Assembly (NCBI RefSeq): GCF_000255295.1
Contig: NC_017030.1
Span: 7,848,328-7,912,327 of the forward strand
Length of the DNA stretch: 64,000 nucleotides
Direction: 5' to 3'
DNA from: Corallococcus coralloides DSM 2259
GTDB lineage: Bacteria > Myxococcota > Myxococcia > Myxococcales > Myxococcaceae
Shown here one piece after another: positions 34,701-43,099 of the stretch (position 1 is its first letter; every line of letters starts with the position of its first letter). The position numbers were made by a program, and so were the translations under genes. The notes beneath the pieces are model-generated. The model was not told the DNA's origin. It did no database searches and saw only the letters and a program-made list of their open reading frames with translations.

Positions 34701-34948
34701 ACCTGCTTGTAGAGGGCGACGGCCTTGAGGAAGAAGCCGTCCGAGGAGTAGCTCTCCGCGACCTTGGTGAAGAAGTGCGCCGCCTGCGCGTTGTCGTTCT
34801 TCTTCTGGTACAGCTCCCCCATCTTCTGGAGGACCCGGATGTCCTTCGGGTCGACCTCCAGGACCTTCTGATACTCCTTGATGGCTTTGTCGTACGCGCC
34901 CTTCGCGACCAGCTTCGCGGCGGCTTCGATGATCTTGTTCTTGTCCAT
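31772..34948 (-). CDS. sgmX: SgmX, TPR protein linking MglA to type IV pili
   Basis: A 1058-residue cytoplasmic protein with three TPR blocks: residues 4-290, about 350-450, and about 880-1020. A Pro/Ala linker (297-347) and a long acidic, probably disordered part (about 465-850) separate them; the latter holds three GMSLG motifs (610, 658, 702). Gene order (pilQ, lipoprotein, mglC, efp, accB, accC, then this gene) is that of M. xanthus sgmX, and the build with C-terminal TPRs fits the reported MglA-GTP contact. SgmX localises at the leading pole and stimulates pilus formation. It is followed 27 bases on by the ATPase gene. Confidence 0.85.
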   Translation of the reverse strand: MDKNKIIEAAAKLVAKGAYDKAIKEYQKVLEVDPKDIRVLQKMGELYQKKNDNAQAAHFFTKVAESYSSDGFFLKAVALYKQVLKLNPNLLEVNLKLAELHQQLGLMSEAMAYFQIVANHYDKAGDTKSSLDTLKKMVDLDPENVASKIKLAELYARENMTKEAAQEFKRAAEYLKRNARADDWLRVAERLSALEPDNLPLAKELAASYLQRGDQKRALAKLQVCFKADGRDVETLTLLAQAFQGLGQVSKTVSVYKELAKIHQERGRTAESDGVWTQIELLDPQDPDLLARRGPVAEPEPEPAPVAAHHAVEEPAPAWSAPAPAAPPSRPAPAAPPPAAVAPPAPAGMSREQLAKLLTETDVYVKYGLHDKALEHLRKVFSVDPENLDAHEKAYHIYVAANNGAQASEQLLNVLRLCTRRADVQRAQPYLATILQENPAHPEVPAFLSVLRAEGGFVAPAATPGVESLEEDAILVDSNEDEILVADPPEDALAQPGGDELALAALSHGSDSDEIVDDEVAETTLSGEEAVMGEPISSAENTVYDLPPQDDLVMGSDEDSLVLADEPGLGDPDASGGLDDEPLLAQDDALAYAADAGGDEPMVLADEPGGMSLGDEEEAPPTRILSPSRALLEEAAPDTRQLPTLGDSGDDEALVEPGMSLGEDDDAPTRVGLAPLDASALDDAGLDESFDAPAEEPAYAEGMSLGDEEQEEPTAAHMVLPSVEGLSYDEPQTEAFADEPEPEPEALADAPEPEPEPEAEPEEEPASEECDEASFFLDQGLLEEAREILETVAIAFPGHVRAGELMARLEELEAGGGAAPEDDAPSEPVHVPSVQPVTEASLDDGAGGGDAFDLAAQLAGELDDLGGESLAAVPPAEEDFQYSVDEVFAEFKKGLAKVVKPEDVDTHYDLGIAYKEMGLLDDAVHEFDVARQGCVGTPRELDCLTMIGMLHTLRGKPEESVAVFKEGLSNVLATGEVAKALGFELASAYDALNEQGKALFHFQRVAAMDAKYRDVGSQVTRLSAMTAPEEDPLPRAGKGPATPVPAAGVPKARKVGYV

Positions 34949-34972
34949 CGAGCGTGCGCTTCCGGCAGGCAG

Positions 34973-34997
34973 AAACCCCGAGGAACTTCGCGGGTTT
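34973..34997 (-). repeat. Hairpin in the leader of sgmX
   Basis: AAACCC (34973-34978) and GGGTTT (34992-34997) pair with a CG/CG extension, 25 bases upstream of the sgmX ATG. It may be an RNA element or chance; no T-run. The rest of the 191-base gap upstream of sgmX shows no clear promoter. Confidence 0.3.
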
Positions 34998-35139
34998 CAG
35001 TCCTTCTCTGGGGGGGAGCTTCGGAGGCTAACGGAATCCTCCGATGCGGGTCAAGAAACAGCCTGCCCTCCCCCGGGGCTGGATCACCCGCCTGGACGCT
35101 CGCACGCCCGGCGGGTTTTCCATGCCTTCACGGCGAGCG

Positions 35140-36525
35140 CTACGGCGTCTCTTCCACGGCCTTCTTGAGCCGGCGCGAACCCGTCTCGCTCGCCAGCAGG
35201 CGCTCCACGAAGCGGGTGTCGTAGTTGCCCTCCTGGAAGGACTCCTCCGCCAGTGCGGCCCGGTGGAACGGGATGTTGGTGCGGATGCCCTCCACGACGT
35301 ACTCGGAGAGTGCGCGCTGCATGCGGCGGATGGCCGTCTCGCGGTCCTCCGCATGGACGATCAGCTTGGACAGCAGGCTGTCGTAGTGCGGCAGCACCGT
35401 GTAGTTCTCGTACGCGGCGGAGTCCACGCGCACGCCGTAGCCGCCCGGCACGCTGTAGCCGGTGATCTTCCCCGGCCACGGCGCGAAGGTGACGGGGTCC
35501 TCCGCGTTCACGCGGCACTCGATGGCGTGCCCGCGGATCTGCACGTCCTCCTGCTTGAAGCGCAGGGGGTGCCCGTAGGCCATGCGGATCTGCTCACGGA
35601 CCAGGTCCACGCCCGTGACCAGCTCCGTCACGGGGTGCTCCACCTGGATGCGCGTGTTCATCTCCATGAAGTAGAACTCGCCGCGCTCGTCGAGCAGGTA
35701 CTCGATGGTGCCCACGTTGTTGTAGCGGATCTTCTTCATCGCCGCGACGGACACCTCGCCCATGCGCTGGCGCAGCTCCGGCGTGAGCGCGGGCGACGGG
35801 CTCTCCTCGATGAGCTTCTGGTGCCGCCGCTGCACGGAGCACTCACGCTCATTGAGGTGGATGACGTTCCCGTGCTCGTCCGCGACGATTTGAATCTCGA
35901 TGTGGCGCGGCTTCTCCACGTACCGCTCGATGTAGAGGTCGCCGTTGTTGAAGGAGGCCAGGGCCTCCGCCTGCGCGGTGGAGAACGCCTGCGCGAGCAC
36001 ACCCGGCTCGCGGACGATCTTCATGCCCTTGCCGCCGCCGCCCGCCGCCGCCTTCAGGATGACCGGGAAGCCGATCTCCTTCGCGAAGGCCTCCGCCTCG
36101 CGCGGATCCTTCACCACGCCGGGGCTGCCCGGGAGCAGCGGCAGGCCGGCCTCGCGGGCCGCGGCGCGCGCACGCACCTTGTTGCCCATCAGCCGCAGCA
36201 TCTCCGGGCGCGGGCCAATGAAGCGGATCTTGCAGTTCTCGCAGACCTCCGCGAACTCGGCGTTCTCCGACAGGAAGCCGTAGCCCGGGTGGATGGCGTC
36301 CGCGCGCGTGATTTCCGCCGCGGAGAGCAGCTGCGGCACGTTGAGGTAGCTCTCCTTGGACGGAGGCGGCCCGATGCAGACGGCCTCGTCCGCGAAGCGC
36401 ACGTGCAGCGCGTTGGCGTCTGCGGTGGAGTGCACCGCCACGGTGGCGATGCCCAGCTCACGGCATGCGCGGATGACCCGCAGGGCAATCTCCCCGCGGT
36501 TGGCGACCAGAACCTTCTTGAACAC
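35140..36525 (-). CDS. accC: Biotin carboxylase subunit of acetyl-CoA carboxylase
   Basis: A 461-residue ATP-grasp enzyme. It begins [19 protein letters not shown], then has [13 protein letters not shown] in the ATP-binding lid and [14 protein letters not shown] with the catalytic residues. It carboxylates the biotin on AccB using bicarbonate and ATP, the first step to malonyl-CoA. The start is GTG 36525 with AAGGAG 8 bases upstream. It lies 75 bases after accB on the same strand and its C-terminus (about 450-461) is basic and rather short, as in other myxobacterial AccC. Confidence 0.94.
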   Translation of the reverse strand: MFKKVLVANRGEIALRVIRACRELGIATVAVHSTADANALHVRFADEAVCIGPPPSKESYLNVPQLLSAAEITRADAIHPGYGFLSENAEFAEVCENCKIRFIGPRPEMLRLMGNKVRARAAAREAGLPLLPGSPGVVKDPREAEAFAKEIGFPVILKAAAGGGGKGMKIVREPGVLAQAFSTAQAEALASFNNGDLYIERYVEKPRHIEIQIVADEHGNVIHLNERECSVQRRHQKLIEESPSPALTPELRQRMGEVSVAAMKKIRYNNVGTIEYLLDERGEFYFMEMNTRIQVEHPVTELVTGVDLVREQIRMAYGHPLRFKQEDVQIRGHAIECRVNAEDPVTFAPWPGKITGYSVPGGYGVRVDSAAYENYTVLPHYDSLLSKLIVHAEDRETAIRRMQRALSEYVVEGIRTNIPFHRAALAEESFQEGNYDTRFVERLLASETGSRRLKKAVEETP

Positions 36526-36600
36526 GGCCGTGCTCCTTCGCGAGGGCCTGGGGCGCGTCCCGCCCGGAAGGGGCCGGACGCGCCTGACGGGTCAGCAGAC

Positions 36601-37191
36601 TCAGGCCGGCTCGATGCGGAACAGCGCCTGGCCGAACTCCACCGGGCGACCGTTCTCCACGAGGACCTCGGCGATGCGGCCGGAGACCTCGGACTCGATT
36701 TCGTTCATCAACTTCATCGCTTCCACGATGCAGAGCACCTGGCCCTTGCGCACCACCGTGCCCACGTCCACGAACGGGGGCTGATCCGGCGCGGGGGTCC
36801 GGTAGAACGTCCCCACGAAGGGGCTGGTCACCAGGTGGCCCGGCTTCTCCGCGGGCTTCTCCGGCGCCGCGGCAGCAACGGGAGCCGCGGGCGCGGCGGC
36901 GGGCGCCGCACGAGGCGCTGCCGGAGCGGCGTACTCCACCGGCGGCGACACCGTCACCCCGGGGCCCGACGGCGCCGTGTGGTGGACGATGGTCGTCTCC
37001 GGCGCGTGACCGCGGCGGATGTAGAGCTTCTCCGGGCCCTTCGTCCACACCAGCCGGGTGACGTCGGAGGCCTCCAGGATTTCGACGATCTGCCGGAGGG
37101 CCTCCACGTCCAGCGACGTGGTGCCCGCATCCCGCCCGGAGGCCGCGCCCGTGGACTCGGCCGGCCGGGTTGCCTTGCGCTTCGTTGCCAT
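36601..37191 (-). CDS. accB: Biotin carboxyl carrier protein AccB
   Basis: A 196-residue carrier. A basic N-terminus (about 1-25), a folded N-domain, and an Ala/Pro-rich linker (85-117) lead to the biotinyl domain at 118-196, with the acceptor lysine K160 in VEAMKLMNE. AccC carboxylates this biotin and the carboxyltransferase uses it to make malonyl-CoA. The ATG at 37191 is used because the upstream open extension does not look coding. efp lies 40 bases upstream, accC 75 bases downstream; the arrangement efp-accB-accC is common in bacteria. Confidence 0.95.
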   Translation of the reverse strand: MATKRKATRPAESTGAASGRDAGTTSLDVEALRQIVEILEASDVTRLVWTKGPEKLYIRRGHAPETTIVHHTAPSGPGVTVSPPVEYAAPAAPRAAPAAAPAAPVAAAAPEKPAEKPGHLVTSPFVGTFYRTPAPDQPPFVDVGTVVRKGQVLCIVEAMKLMNEIESEVSGRIAEVLVENGRPVEFGQALFRIEPA

Positions 37192-37231
37192 TCGGACCCC
37201 TCCCGGGTCGCCAGGTGAAGGGAAGCTGCTC

Positions 37232-37813
37232 TCAGCCGCCGGTGGCCACGCGGGTGAGGTACTTGCCACCTTCACGCGTGTCGATCTTCAGCACGTCGCC
37301 CTCGTTGATGAACAGGGGCACGTTGACGGTGTAGCCGGTCTCCAGCGTGGCGGGCTTCAGGGCGCCGGACACGGTGTCGCCGCGCACGCCCGGGTCGCAC
37401 TTGGTGACCTTGAGGTCCACGGAGTTCGGCAGCGTCACGTTGATGGCCTTGCCGTTCCAGAAGAGGATCTCGACGTCCAGATTCTCCTTCAGGAAGTTGG
37501 CGGCCTCACCGAGGCCTTCCTTGGTCAGGAAGGTCTGCTCGAAGGTCTTCTTCTCCATGAAGTGGTACTCGTCACCCTGGACGTACAGGAACTGCATGTC
37601 CTTGGACTCGATGTCCGGGGTGCCCACCTTGTCGCCGGACTTCAGCGTGGGCTCCAGGACGCGGCCGTCCAGCAGGCTGCGGATCTTCGTGCGGGTGAAG
37701 GAGGAGCCCTTTCCAGGCTTGACGTGCTGGAAGTACTCGATGACGTACGGCTTGTCCTCCCACAAGATCTTCAAACCATTGCGGAATTCAGACGTATCGA
37801 CAAACCCGGCCAT
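37232..37813 (-). CDS. efp: Translation elongation factor P
   Basis: A 193-residue EF-P with the three small beta-barrel domains of the family. The modification loop is [11 protein letters not shown], with K35 in the place that is beta-lysylated in E. coli; the window shows no epmA or epmB. EF-P helps ribosomes through polyproline stretches, which are common in the proteins of this window (SgmX linker, RomY linker, the last gene). Start ATG 37813 follows a GAGGAG site 9 bases away. It begins the efp-accB-accC run. Confidence 0.96.
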   Translation of the reverse strand: MAGFVDTSEFRNGLKILWEDKPYVIEYFQHVKPGKGSSFTRTKIRSLLDGRVLEPTLKSGDKVGTPDIESKDMQFLYVQGDEYHFMEKKTFEQTFLTKEGLGEAANFLKENLDVEILFWNGKAINVTLPNSVDLKVTKCDPGVRGDTVSGALKPATLETGYTVNVPLFINEGDVLKIDTREGGKYLTRVATGG

Positions 37814-37832
37814 GGGACCGACTCCTCGGACA

Positions 37833-37861
37833 AACGTAAAAGCGAAAGTCCGGGGTGTCTA
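37833..37861 (-). promoter_or_regulatory. Candidate promoter for efp
   Basis: On the minus strand TAGACA (37861-37856), a 17-base spacer and TACGTT (37838-37833) lie about 20 bases before the efp start, in an A/T-richer patch. Both hexamers are imperfect matches. Prediction by eye. Confidence 0.3.
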
Positions 37862-37911
37862 GCCCATGCCCTGGTTCCTGCAAAGAGGAAAGCGGAGGCA
37901 CGCTGCGTCGC

Positions 37912-37938
37912 CGGGCAGGCTCGACAAGCCCCTGCCCG
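37912..37938 (-). terminator. Hairpin after mglC
   Basis: CGGGCAGG (37912-37919) and CCTGCCCG (37931-37938) are perfect inverted copies around 11 bases, 16 bases after the mglC stop. No T-run follows. It probably ends the transcript through mglC before the efp promoter. Confidence 0.5.
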
Positions 37939-37953
37939 AGCGGACGTGCGCGG

Positions 37954-38316
37954 CTACAACTCCGCCTTCACCTGCGGCGCGGTGACGCGCAGGACATAGC
38001 GCCCCTTGCCGAAATTCCCATCCGCGCGCAGCGCCAGCACCAGGAAGTACTCCGGCGTCAGCAGGCGCATCACGGTGAGGACCTTCTCGCTGTTGACGGA
38101 CACCTCGGTGACGGTGCCCGTCTTCAGGGATTCGGCCGCGTTCTTCAACTGCGTGAGCAGGTTGGCGTACTCCACCCAGGTGCCGGACACGTCCAGTTCC
38201 GTGGCTTCGTCCTTCTGGAACGTCTCCACGGAGATGCCGTCGAAGCCCATCACGCTGCACGCGAGGGCCCCGTCCACCTGGTTCACCACCGCTTCGAGGT
38301 GCGTGCGGAAGGCCAT
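37954..38316 (-). CDS. mglC: MglC, Roadblock/LC7 paralogue of MglB
   Basis: A 120-residue single-domain protein with the Roadblock/LC7 pattern: helix (RTHLEAVVNQVDGALACSV), strand pair (GFDGISVE), helix (VEYANLLTQLKNAAESL), strands to the end. In M. xanthus, MglC is the Roadblock protein of this locus (between pilQ and efp), needed for motility reversals with MglB and RomR. The gene order here matches exactly, so I use the name. The ATG follows immediately after the upstream stop (TAGATG), so translation is coupled with the lipoprotein gene. Confidence 0.88.
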   Translation of the reverse strand: MAFRTHLEAVVNQVDGALACSVMGFDGISVETFQKDEATELDVSGTWVEYANLLTQLKNAAESLKTGTVTEVSVNSEKVLTVMRLLTPEYFLVLALRADGNFGKGRYVLRVTAPQVKAEL

Positions 38317-39006
38317 CTAGGCCCCGCCGTCCGCGCCCGCCGCACCGGGCAGGCACGAGGGATACTGGTTGTCCTGACCGATACCCGAACCACACGGGCC
38401 CGCGGGGATCTGAGGCGCCGCGGTCCCGACGCAGGGCGGAGGCGTGTAGGCCCTGTTGGAGACGTCGATGCCGTAGACGACCTCGTTCGACTCGAACTTC
38501 TTGCCGCCCGACGCGAACTTGCCCGTGAGCTGCAGGGTGACCCGCACCGTGGCCGTTGCATTCCCGCCCAGTGCCGCCTCGAGGGCCTCCACTGCTTCAG
38601 CGGTCATCAGGTTGACCACCATCTGGTTCTCGTCCGACGCGGGGTTGATGACCGCCGTGTAGGGAACCTCTCCGTCGGGGATGTTGATGCTCGGCGTCGA
38701 GGAGTAGGACAGCTTCAGCGTGTCCACGAAGGCGCTGGCGGACCCTCCGACGTCGGTATCCGGCTCCAGGGGAACGCCGTTCACGTCGATGGGCGTGCTC
38801 GTGTAGCTCGACTTGACGACGAGCCCCAGCACGTAGGCGTCCCGGTAGAACAGGTTGAGCGAACCACCTGCGATGCCGGTATCGTCGGGGGCGAAGTCGC
38901 AGCTCTCATCCGGTTGGATGGTCTGGAGGATCTGGACGACGGGGGCGCTTTCAGAGCACGAGCAGAGCCCGAGCGACAGGGCCGCCGCGATGAAGAAGGG
39001 CTTCAT
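38317..39006 (-). CDS. Lipoprotein between pilQ and mglC
   Basis: A 229-residue lipoprotein (lipobox GLCSC, C17). The mature part is beta-rich with an early cysteine (ESCDFAP) and a Cys/Pro/Gly-rich tail (PPPCVGTAAPQIPAGPCG, YPSCLPGAAG). I do not recognise a family. It lies 30 bases after pilQ and directly abuts mglC, so it belongs to the pilM-to-mglC transcript; a role at the PilQ pore is possible by position only. Confidence 0.75.
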   Translation of the reverse strand: MKPFFIAAALSLGLCSCSESAPVVQILQTIQPDESCDFAPDDTGIAGGSLNLFYRDAYVLGLVVKSSYTSTPIDVNGVPLEPDTDVGGSASAFVDTLKLSYSSTPSINIPDGEVPYTAVINPASDENQMVVNLMTAEAVEALEAALGGNATATVRVTLQLTGKFASGGKKFESNEVVYGIDVSNRAYTPPPCVGTAAPQIPAGPCGSGIGQDNQYPSCLPGAAGADGGA

Positions 39007-39036
39007 TGGAGTGTCTCCCAGTCAGGCGCGGTGCCG

Positions 39037-41790
39037 TTAGAGGCTCTGCGCGATGGTCTGCCGGTTGAGGATGCGGGGCGTGATGAAGATGAGCAGTTCC
39101 TGCCGCGTGTCCGTCTCCAGGGTGCTCCGGAAGAAGAAGCCGAGCACGGGAATCTTCGACAGGAAGGGCACCGAGTCGGACGAGGTGCTGCCGCGGCGCA
39201 CGTAGATGCCGCCGATGACCGTCGTGTCGCCATCCTTCACCAGCACCTGGGTGTTGGCCTCCTTGCGCTGGATGGACGGCTGGCCGTTGGCACCGGTGTT
39301 GGACGGGTCCGGCTGGTTGTTCTGAGCCTGGATGGACATGAGGATGCTGCCGTCCTGGGTGATGTGCGGCGTGACTTCCAGCGACAGACGCGCTTCCACG
39401 AAGGTCGTGTTCACGCCGCCGGCCGACGTCTGGCTGAACGGGATGGACAGACCCTGGCTGATGCGGGCCGTGTTGTTGTCCAGCGTGGTGACCTTGGGCG
39501 ACGAGATGGTCTTCACCGTGCCCTCGGCCTCCGCCGCGGACAGGCGCAGGTTGAGCTGCACGGCGCCGCCAGCGGAGCCGAAGGCGAAGCCCATGGCGCC
39601 ACCGAGGCCCTGACCCACCGCCGCCGGCAGGTTCACCGCGAAGTTGGGCTGGGCCGGGACGCCCGCCGCCGTGCCACCCGCGCCGCCCGTGACACCGACG
39701 GTGCTGGGGAAGATGAGGCCGGTCGGGTTGCCGGACGCGGCCGACAGACGCGTCTGACCGCCCCACTGCACGCCCAGGTTGCGGCTGAAGGTGGTGCTCG
39801 CCTCCACGATGCGGCTCTCGATGAGGACCTGCGGCGTCTGCGTATCCAGGCTGCGCACCAGGGCGCGCGCCTTCTCCGTGTTGGAGCGGATGTCCTTGAT
39901 GATGAGCACGTTGGTGCGCACGTCCACCGTCACCGAGCCGCGGTCGCTGAGCACGTCCTTCACGCGCGCCGACATGTCAGCGGCCACCGCGTAGTTCACC
40001 GGCACCAGGCTGACCAGCAGGTCCTCCTGCTGCTGCAGCGACTTCTTGCGCTCCTGGCGCAGCCGCGCCTCCTCTTCCAGGGTCTTCAGCGGCGCGATGC
40101 GGATGATGTTGCCCACCTGCTCCTGACCCAGCTGCTTGGTGCGCAGGATGAGGTCCAGCGCCTGGTCCCAGGGCACGTTGCGCAGGCGGATGGTCACGCG
40201 GCCCGCCACGTCGTCGGCGACCACGATGTTGCGCTTGGAGATCTCCGCGATGACGCGCAGCAGGTTCTGGATGTCGATGTCCTTGAACTCGAAGGACACG
40301 CGCTTGCCGCGGTAGCGCGCCTGCTGGGGCGCGCCCTCCGCCGCGTACGCCGGGGCCTCCGCCGTGAAGCCGGCGGTGCGCTGGGTGACGGCCACCTCCT
40401 CCGTCTTCACGCCCTGCACGTCCAGCCGCCAGCTCAGGCTGTTGGCGCCCTGGGTGACGTTCTCCTCGATGGCGCCGTCCGCGGCGACCACCAGGCGCAC
40501 CTTGCGGCCCTCACCCGGCACGCTGAAGGCGCTGATCATCTTCACCGGCGTGTCCAGCGCGCTGGTGTCCAGGCTGCGCTCCAGCTTCTTGGGCAGCCGC
40601 GCGTTCTCCAGCGTCAGCACCGCGCTGCGCGGATCCGGCCGGTCCACCTTCCACGCCGTCGCGCCGGACAGCTTCAGCTGCACGCGACCGCCCGAGGGGC
40701 TCTCGTCGAAGGACAGGTCCTTGACCTCCACCACCGCCGGCTGCGGCGCGGCCTGCGCCACCGCGGGCTGGGGCTTCGCCGACTCCTGCACGGGCAGGGG
40801 CTGCGGGCGCAGGGGCTCCGTCTCCGCCACCGCGTCGCGCGGCTGCGAAGGCTTGGACTTGCGCGCCACCGCGCCGCCCAGCACCACTTCCAGGCCGCGC
40901 TCGGCGCGGTCCACGCGGTAGGCGGGCATGTCGCCCCTGGCCACGAGCACCAGGCGCACCTTGTCCTCGTGGGCGCCCACGCGCACGTCCTTGAGCAGGT
41001 TGCCCTTCACCTTGGGCGCCTTCGCGCTCAGGCCCACGCCGTACACGTCCACGGCCAGGCGCGGCGGGTCCACCAGCTCCAGGACCTCGTAGCGGGCGAT
41101 CTCGCCGTCGGCGGCGACGCGCAGCGACTCGCCGTCCAGGGACAGCCGGGTGATGCGCTGGGCCGGGTGGGCCACCTCGCGCTCATCCGCCTCCGTGGCG
41201 ACGACGTTCTCACGGCCCGGCGCCTGGGACGGGGCGGCCTTGGAGGACGTCCCCTCCTCCGGCACCACCGCCACCATCGCCTCCACCACCGGCGCGGGCT
41301 CGGCCTTGGGCGCGGCTTCCGCCGGCTTCACTTCGGCCGGCGCCTTCGGAGCCTGGGCGGTCGCGGCGGCGGGGGCCACCGGCGAGCCGTCCACGGAGAT
41401 GACCACGCGGTTGCCCTCCGCGCGGACGTCGTACTGGGAGGCCTGATCGAGCGCCACCAGCACGCGGCCCACGCTGGCGCGCGCGTCGGAGAACTGGGCG
41501 GCCACCACGCCGGACACCGGACCGGTGCCGTCATGGTGCCCCTTGATGCCGGTGGCGTCCGCGGACGACAGGTCCACCACCAGCCGCTCCGGCCCACTGA
41601 GCCGGAAGACGGTGAAGGTGGGCGGCCGGGTCCCGGTCACCACGACCTGGGCACCGGCTCCCGTCCGGGACACCTGCAGGTCCCTCAGCGTATTGAGATC
41701 CGCGCCGTACACCTTGGCGCTTGCCAGGACGACCGCCCATGCGGTCGCCATGATCCACTTGCCCCTCGTCACAGCGCTCTGCTCGAGCAT
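39037..41790 (-). CDS. pilQ: Type IV pilus secretin PilQ
   Basis: A 917-residue outer-membrane secretin. After the signal peptide come three AMIN-type beta domains that bind peptidoglycan (about 38-130, 205-305, 355-460), an N0/STN domain (about 500-565), an N1 domain (NYAVAADMSARVKDVLSDRG) and the secretin pore ending TRQELLIFITPRILNRQT. The sequence closely follows what I know of M. xanthus PilQ, from the start MLEQSAVTRGKW to the end, but is longer in the second linker. Start ATG 41790. It is the gate for the pilus fibre. It follows pilP by 58 bases. Confidence 0.97.
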   Translation of the reverse strand: MLEQSAVTRGKWIMATAWAVVLASAKVYGADLNTLRDLQVSRTGAGAQVVVTGTRPPTFTVFRLSGPERLVVDLSSADATGIKGHHDGTGPVSGVVAAQFSDARASVGRVLVALDQASQYDVRAEGNRVVISVDGSPVAPAAATAQAPKAPAEVKPAEAAPKAEPAPVVEAMVAVVPEEGTSSKAAPSQAPGRENVVATEADEREVAHPAQRITRLSLDGESLRVAADGEIARYEVLELVDPPRLAVDVYGVGLSAKAPKVKGNLLKDVRVGAHEDKVRLVLVARGDMPAYRVDRAERGLEVVLGGAVARKSKPSQPRDAVAETEPLRPQPLPVQESAKPQPAVAQAAPQPAVVEVKDLSFDESPSGGRVQLKLSGATAWKVDRPDPRSAVLTLENARLPKKLERSLDTSALDTPVKMISAFSVPGEGRKVRLVVAADGAIEENVTQGANSLSWRLDVQGVKTEEVAVTQRTAGFTAEAPAYAAEGAPQQARYRGKRVSFEFKDIDIQNLLRVIAEISKRNIVVADDVAGRVTIRLRNVPWDQALDLILRTKQLGQEQVGNIIRIAPLKTLEEEARLRQERKKSLQQQEDLLVSLVPVNYAVAADMSARVKDVLSDRGSVTVDVRTNVLIIKDIRSNTEKARALVRSLDTQTPQVLIESRIVEASTTFSRNLGVQWGGQTRLSAASGNPTGLIFPSTVGVTGGAGGTAAGVPAQPNFAVNLPAAVGQGLGGAMGFAFGSAGGAVQLNLRLSAAEAEGTVKTISSPKVTTLDNNTARISQGLSIPFSQTSAGGVNTTFVEARLSLEVTPHITQDGSILMSIQAQNNQPDPSNTGANGQPSIQRKEANTQVLVKDGDTTVIGGIYVRRGSTSSDSVPFLSKIPVLGFFFRSTLETDTRQELLIFITPRILNRQTIAQSL

Positions 41791-41848
41791 GCGTCCCCTC
41801 AACAAGTTGGAAGCGGGCGACGACTGCCCGCGGGCGCGCCGTGGGGCG

Positions 41849-42418
41849 CTACTCCCAGTTCTTGCCCGTCATCAAATTGTAGGCGGGGTCCTTCACGCCA
41901 TCCGCCTTGAGCTGGAGACTCACCGGATTGCTGATGAGCTCGCCCTTGGCGCCCGTGAAGACCTCGGTGACGGTGACCGAGTCCCGGAGAATCTGTGTGA
42001 CCTTGCCGCCCTGGCGCCCCACGCGGGTGTTGCGCCGGACGATGTGGCCGCGACCCAAGGGGTCCTCGACCATCGCCAGCGGGCTGGCATCCCCCGTGAC
42101 GACCGCCACCAGCTTGAGCTGGTCGAGGTCGAACACACACAGGGGTTCGTTGCAGGCCCGTTCCGGTGCGTCACGCGCCACCGGCCCGAGCTCCTCCAGC
42201 GGACTGCGGAACGGATCCCGCTTGCCCACCGGACTGTAGGTGTAGACGAACGTTGGCGCCGCCGACGCCTCGGTCTTCTCCGCCACCGGGGCCGGCGCGG
42301 GGGCGGCGGCCTTGGCAGGAGCAGGGGGTGAGGCCTTGGGCGTGTCCGAACAAGCGGACAAAGTCAGCGCCATCACCGCAGCAGTCATCGTGGACTTGAA
42401 CGTCTTCATCCGCGTCAT
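41849..42418 (-). CDS. pilP: Type IV pilus lipoprotein PilP
   Basis: A 189-residue inner-membrane lipoprotein (lipobox LSAC). A Pro/Ala-rich spacer leads to the PilP homology domain with KRDPFRSPLEEL and an LVAVVTGDASPLAMVEDPLG strand pair, which contacts PilN/PilO and the secretin N0 domain. The ATG three codons downstream (42409) is also possible. It sits between pilO and pilQ in the usual order. Confidence 0.94.
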   Translation of the reverse strand: MTRMKTFKSTMTAAVMALTLSACSDTPKASPPAPAKAAAPAPAPVAEKTEASAAPTFVYTYSPVGKRDPFRSPLEELGPVARDAPERACNEPLCVFDLDQLKLVAVVTGDASPLAMVEDPLGRGHIVRRNTRVGRQGGKVTQILRDSVTVTEVFTGAKGELISNPVSLQLKADGVKDPAYNLMTGKNWE

Positions 42419-42453
42419 CCCTTGTCGCCCTTGTTGCCGGGCGGATCAAGTTT

Positions 42454-43077
42454 CTAGTTGCTCTTCTTCTTGTTCTTGTCGGTGGCCTTCGTGGCGGCGG
42501 CCTTCGTGTCGACGAACCGGAACGTCGTCGCCAGGAAGCTGCTCTGAAGGACGACCTTCTCGTTCTTCAGGGCCGCGCCATCGAGCTTGATGTTGTTGAC
42601 GTTCACGATGCGGCGCATGTTCGCCATCTCCTGCAGGAACATGGCGATCTCGTGGTAGTTGCCGCTCACCGTCATCTTGATGGGGATGCGCGCGAAGAAC
42701 TCGGTGCCATCGACGTACTCCTTGCCGGGCTCCACGCGGGCGATCTCCAGGCCGGACTTCTTGCCGATGTCGTTGATCTGCGCGAGCAGCTCCTCCATGT
42801 CGCGCCGCTCCGGCAGCTCCGTGAGGGCCTCCGCCAGCTTCTGCTCGAGCACGTCCATCTCACGCCGGCGCTCGTTGAGGTTCTGGGCGATCTCGCTCTT
42901 CTCCGCGAGCTCCTGATCAAGCTTCCGGCGGTCCGCCGCGCGGCGGGCGATGGTCTCGTCCGTGGGCTTGATGAAGGAGAAGAAGTTGCCCACGGTCAAG
43001 ATGATGACGATGGCCGCGAGCCCGCCGAACTTCGCCGCGGGGGGAGCCTTCGCCAGTTGATCCAGGTATTTTTCCAT
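42454..43077 (-). CDS. pilO: Type IV pilus alignment protein PilO
   Basis: A 207-residue bitopic inner-membrane protein: a short cytoplasmic start, a helix at about 17-36 (FGGLAAIVIILTVGNFFSFI), a coiled coil (about 45-95) and a ferredoxin-like periplasmic domain. It forms the PilN/PilO heterodimer. A Lys-rich tail (ATDKNKKKSN) ends it. It lies 23 bases after pilN. Confidence 0.94.
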   Translation of the reverse strand: MEKYLDQLAKAPPAAKFGGLAAIVIILTVGNFFSFIKPTDETIARRAADRRKLDQELAEKSEIAQNLNERRREMDVLEQKLAEALTELPERRDMEELLAQINDIGKKSGLEIARVEPGKEYVDGTEFFARIPIKMTVSGNYHEIAMFLQEMANMRRIVNVNNIKLDGAALKNEKVVLQSSFLATTFRFVDTKAAATKATDKNKKKSN

Positions 43078-43099
43078 GACAGGGGTCCTTCGCCGCCAA

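Noticed and set aside
30725-35224. 1499-codon plus-strand open frame over sgmX
   Set aside because: Antisense shadow rich in Arg, Leu and His; sgmX has TPR domains and gene-order support.
37855-41910. 1351-codon plus-strand frame over pilQ
   Set aside because: Antisense to pilQ, whose family match is certain.
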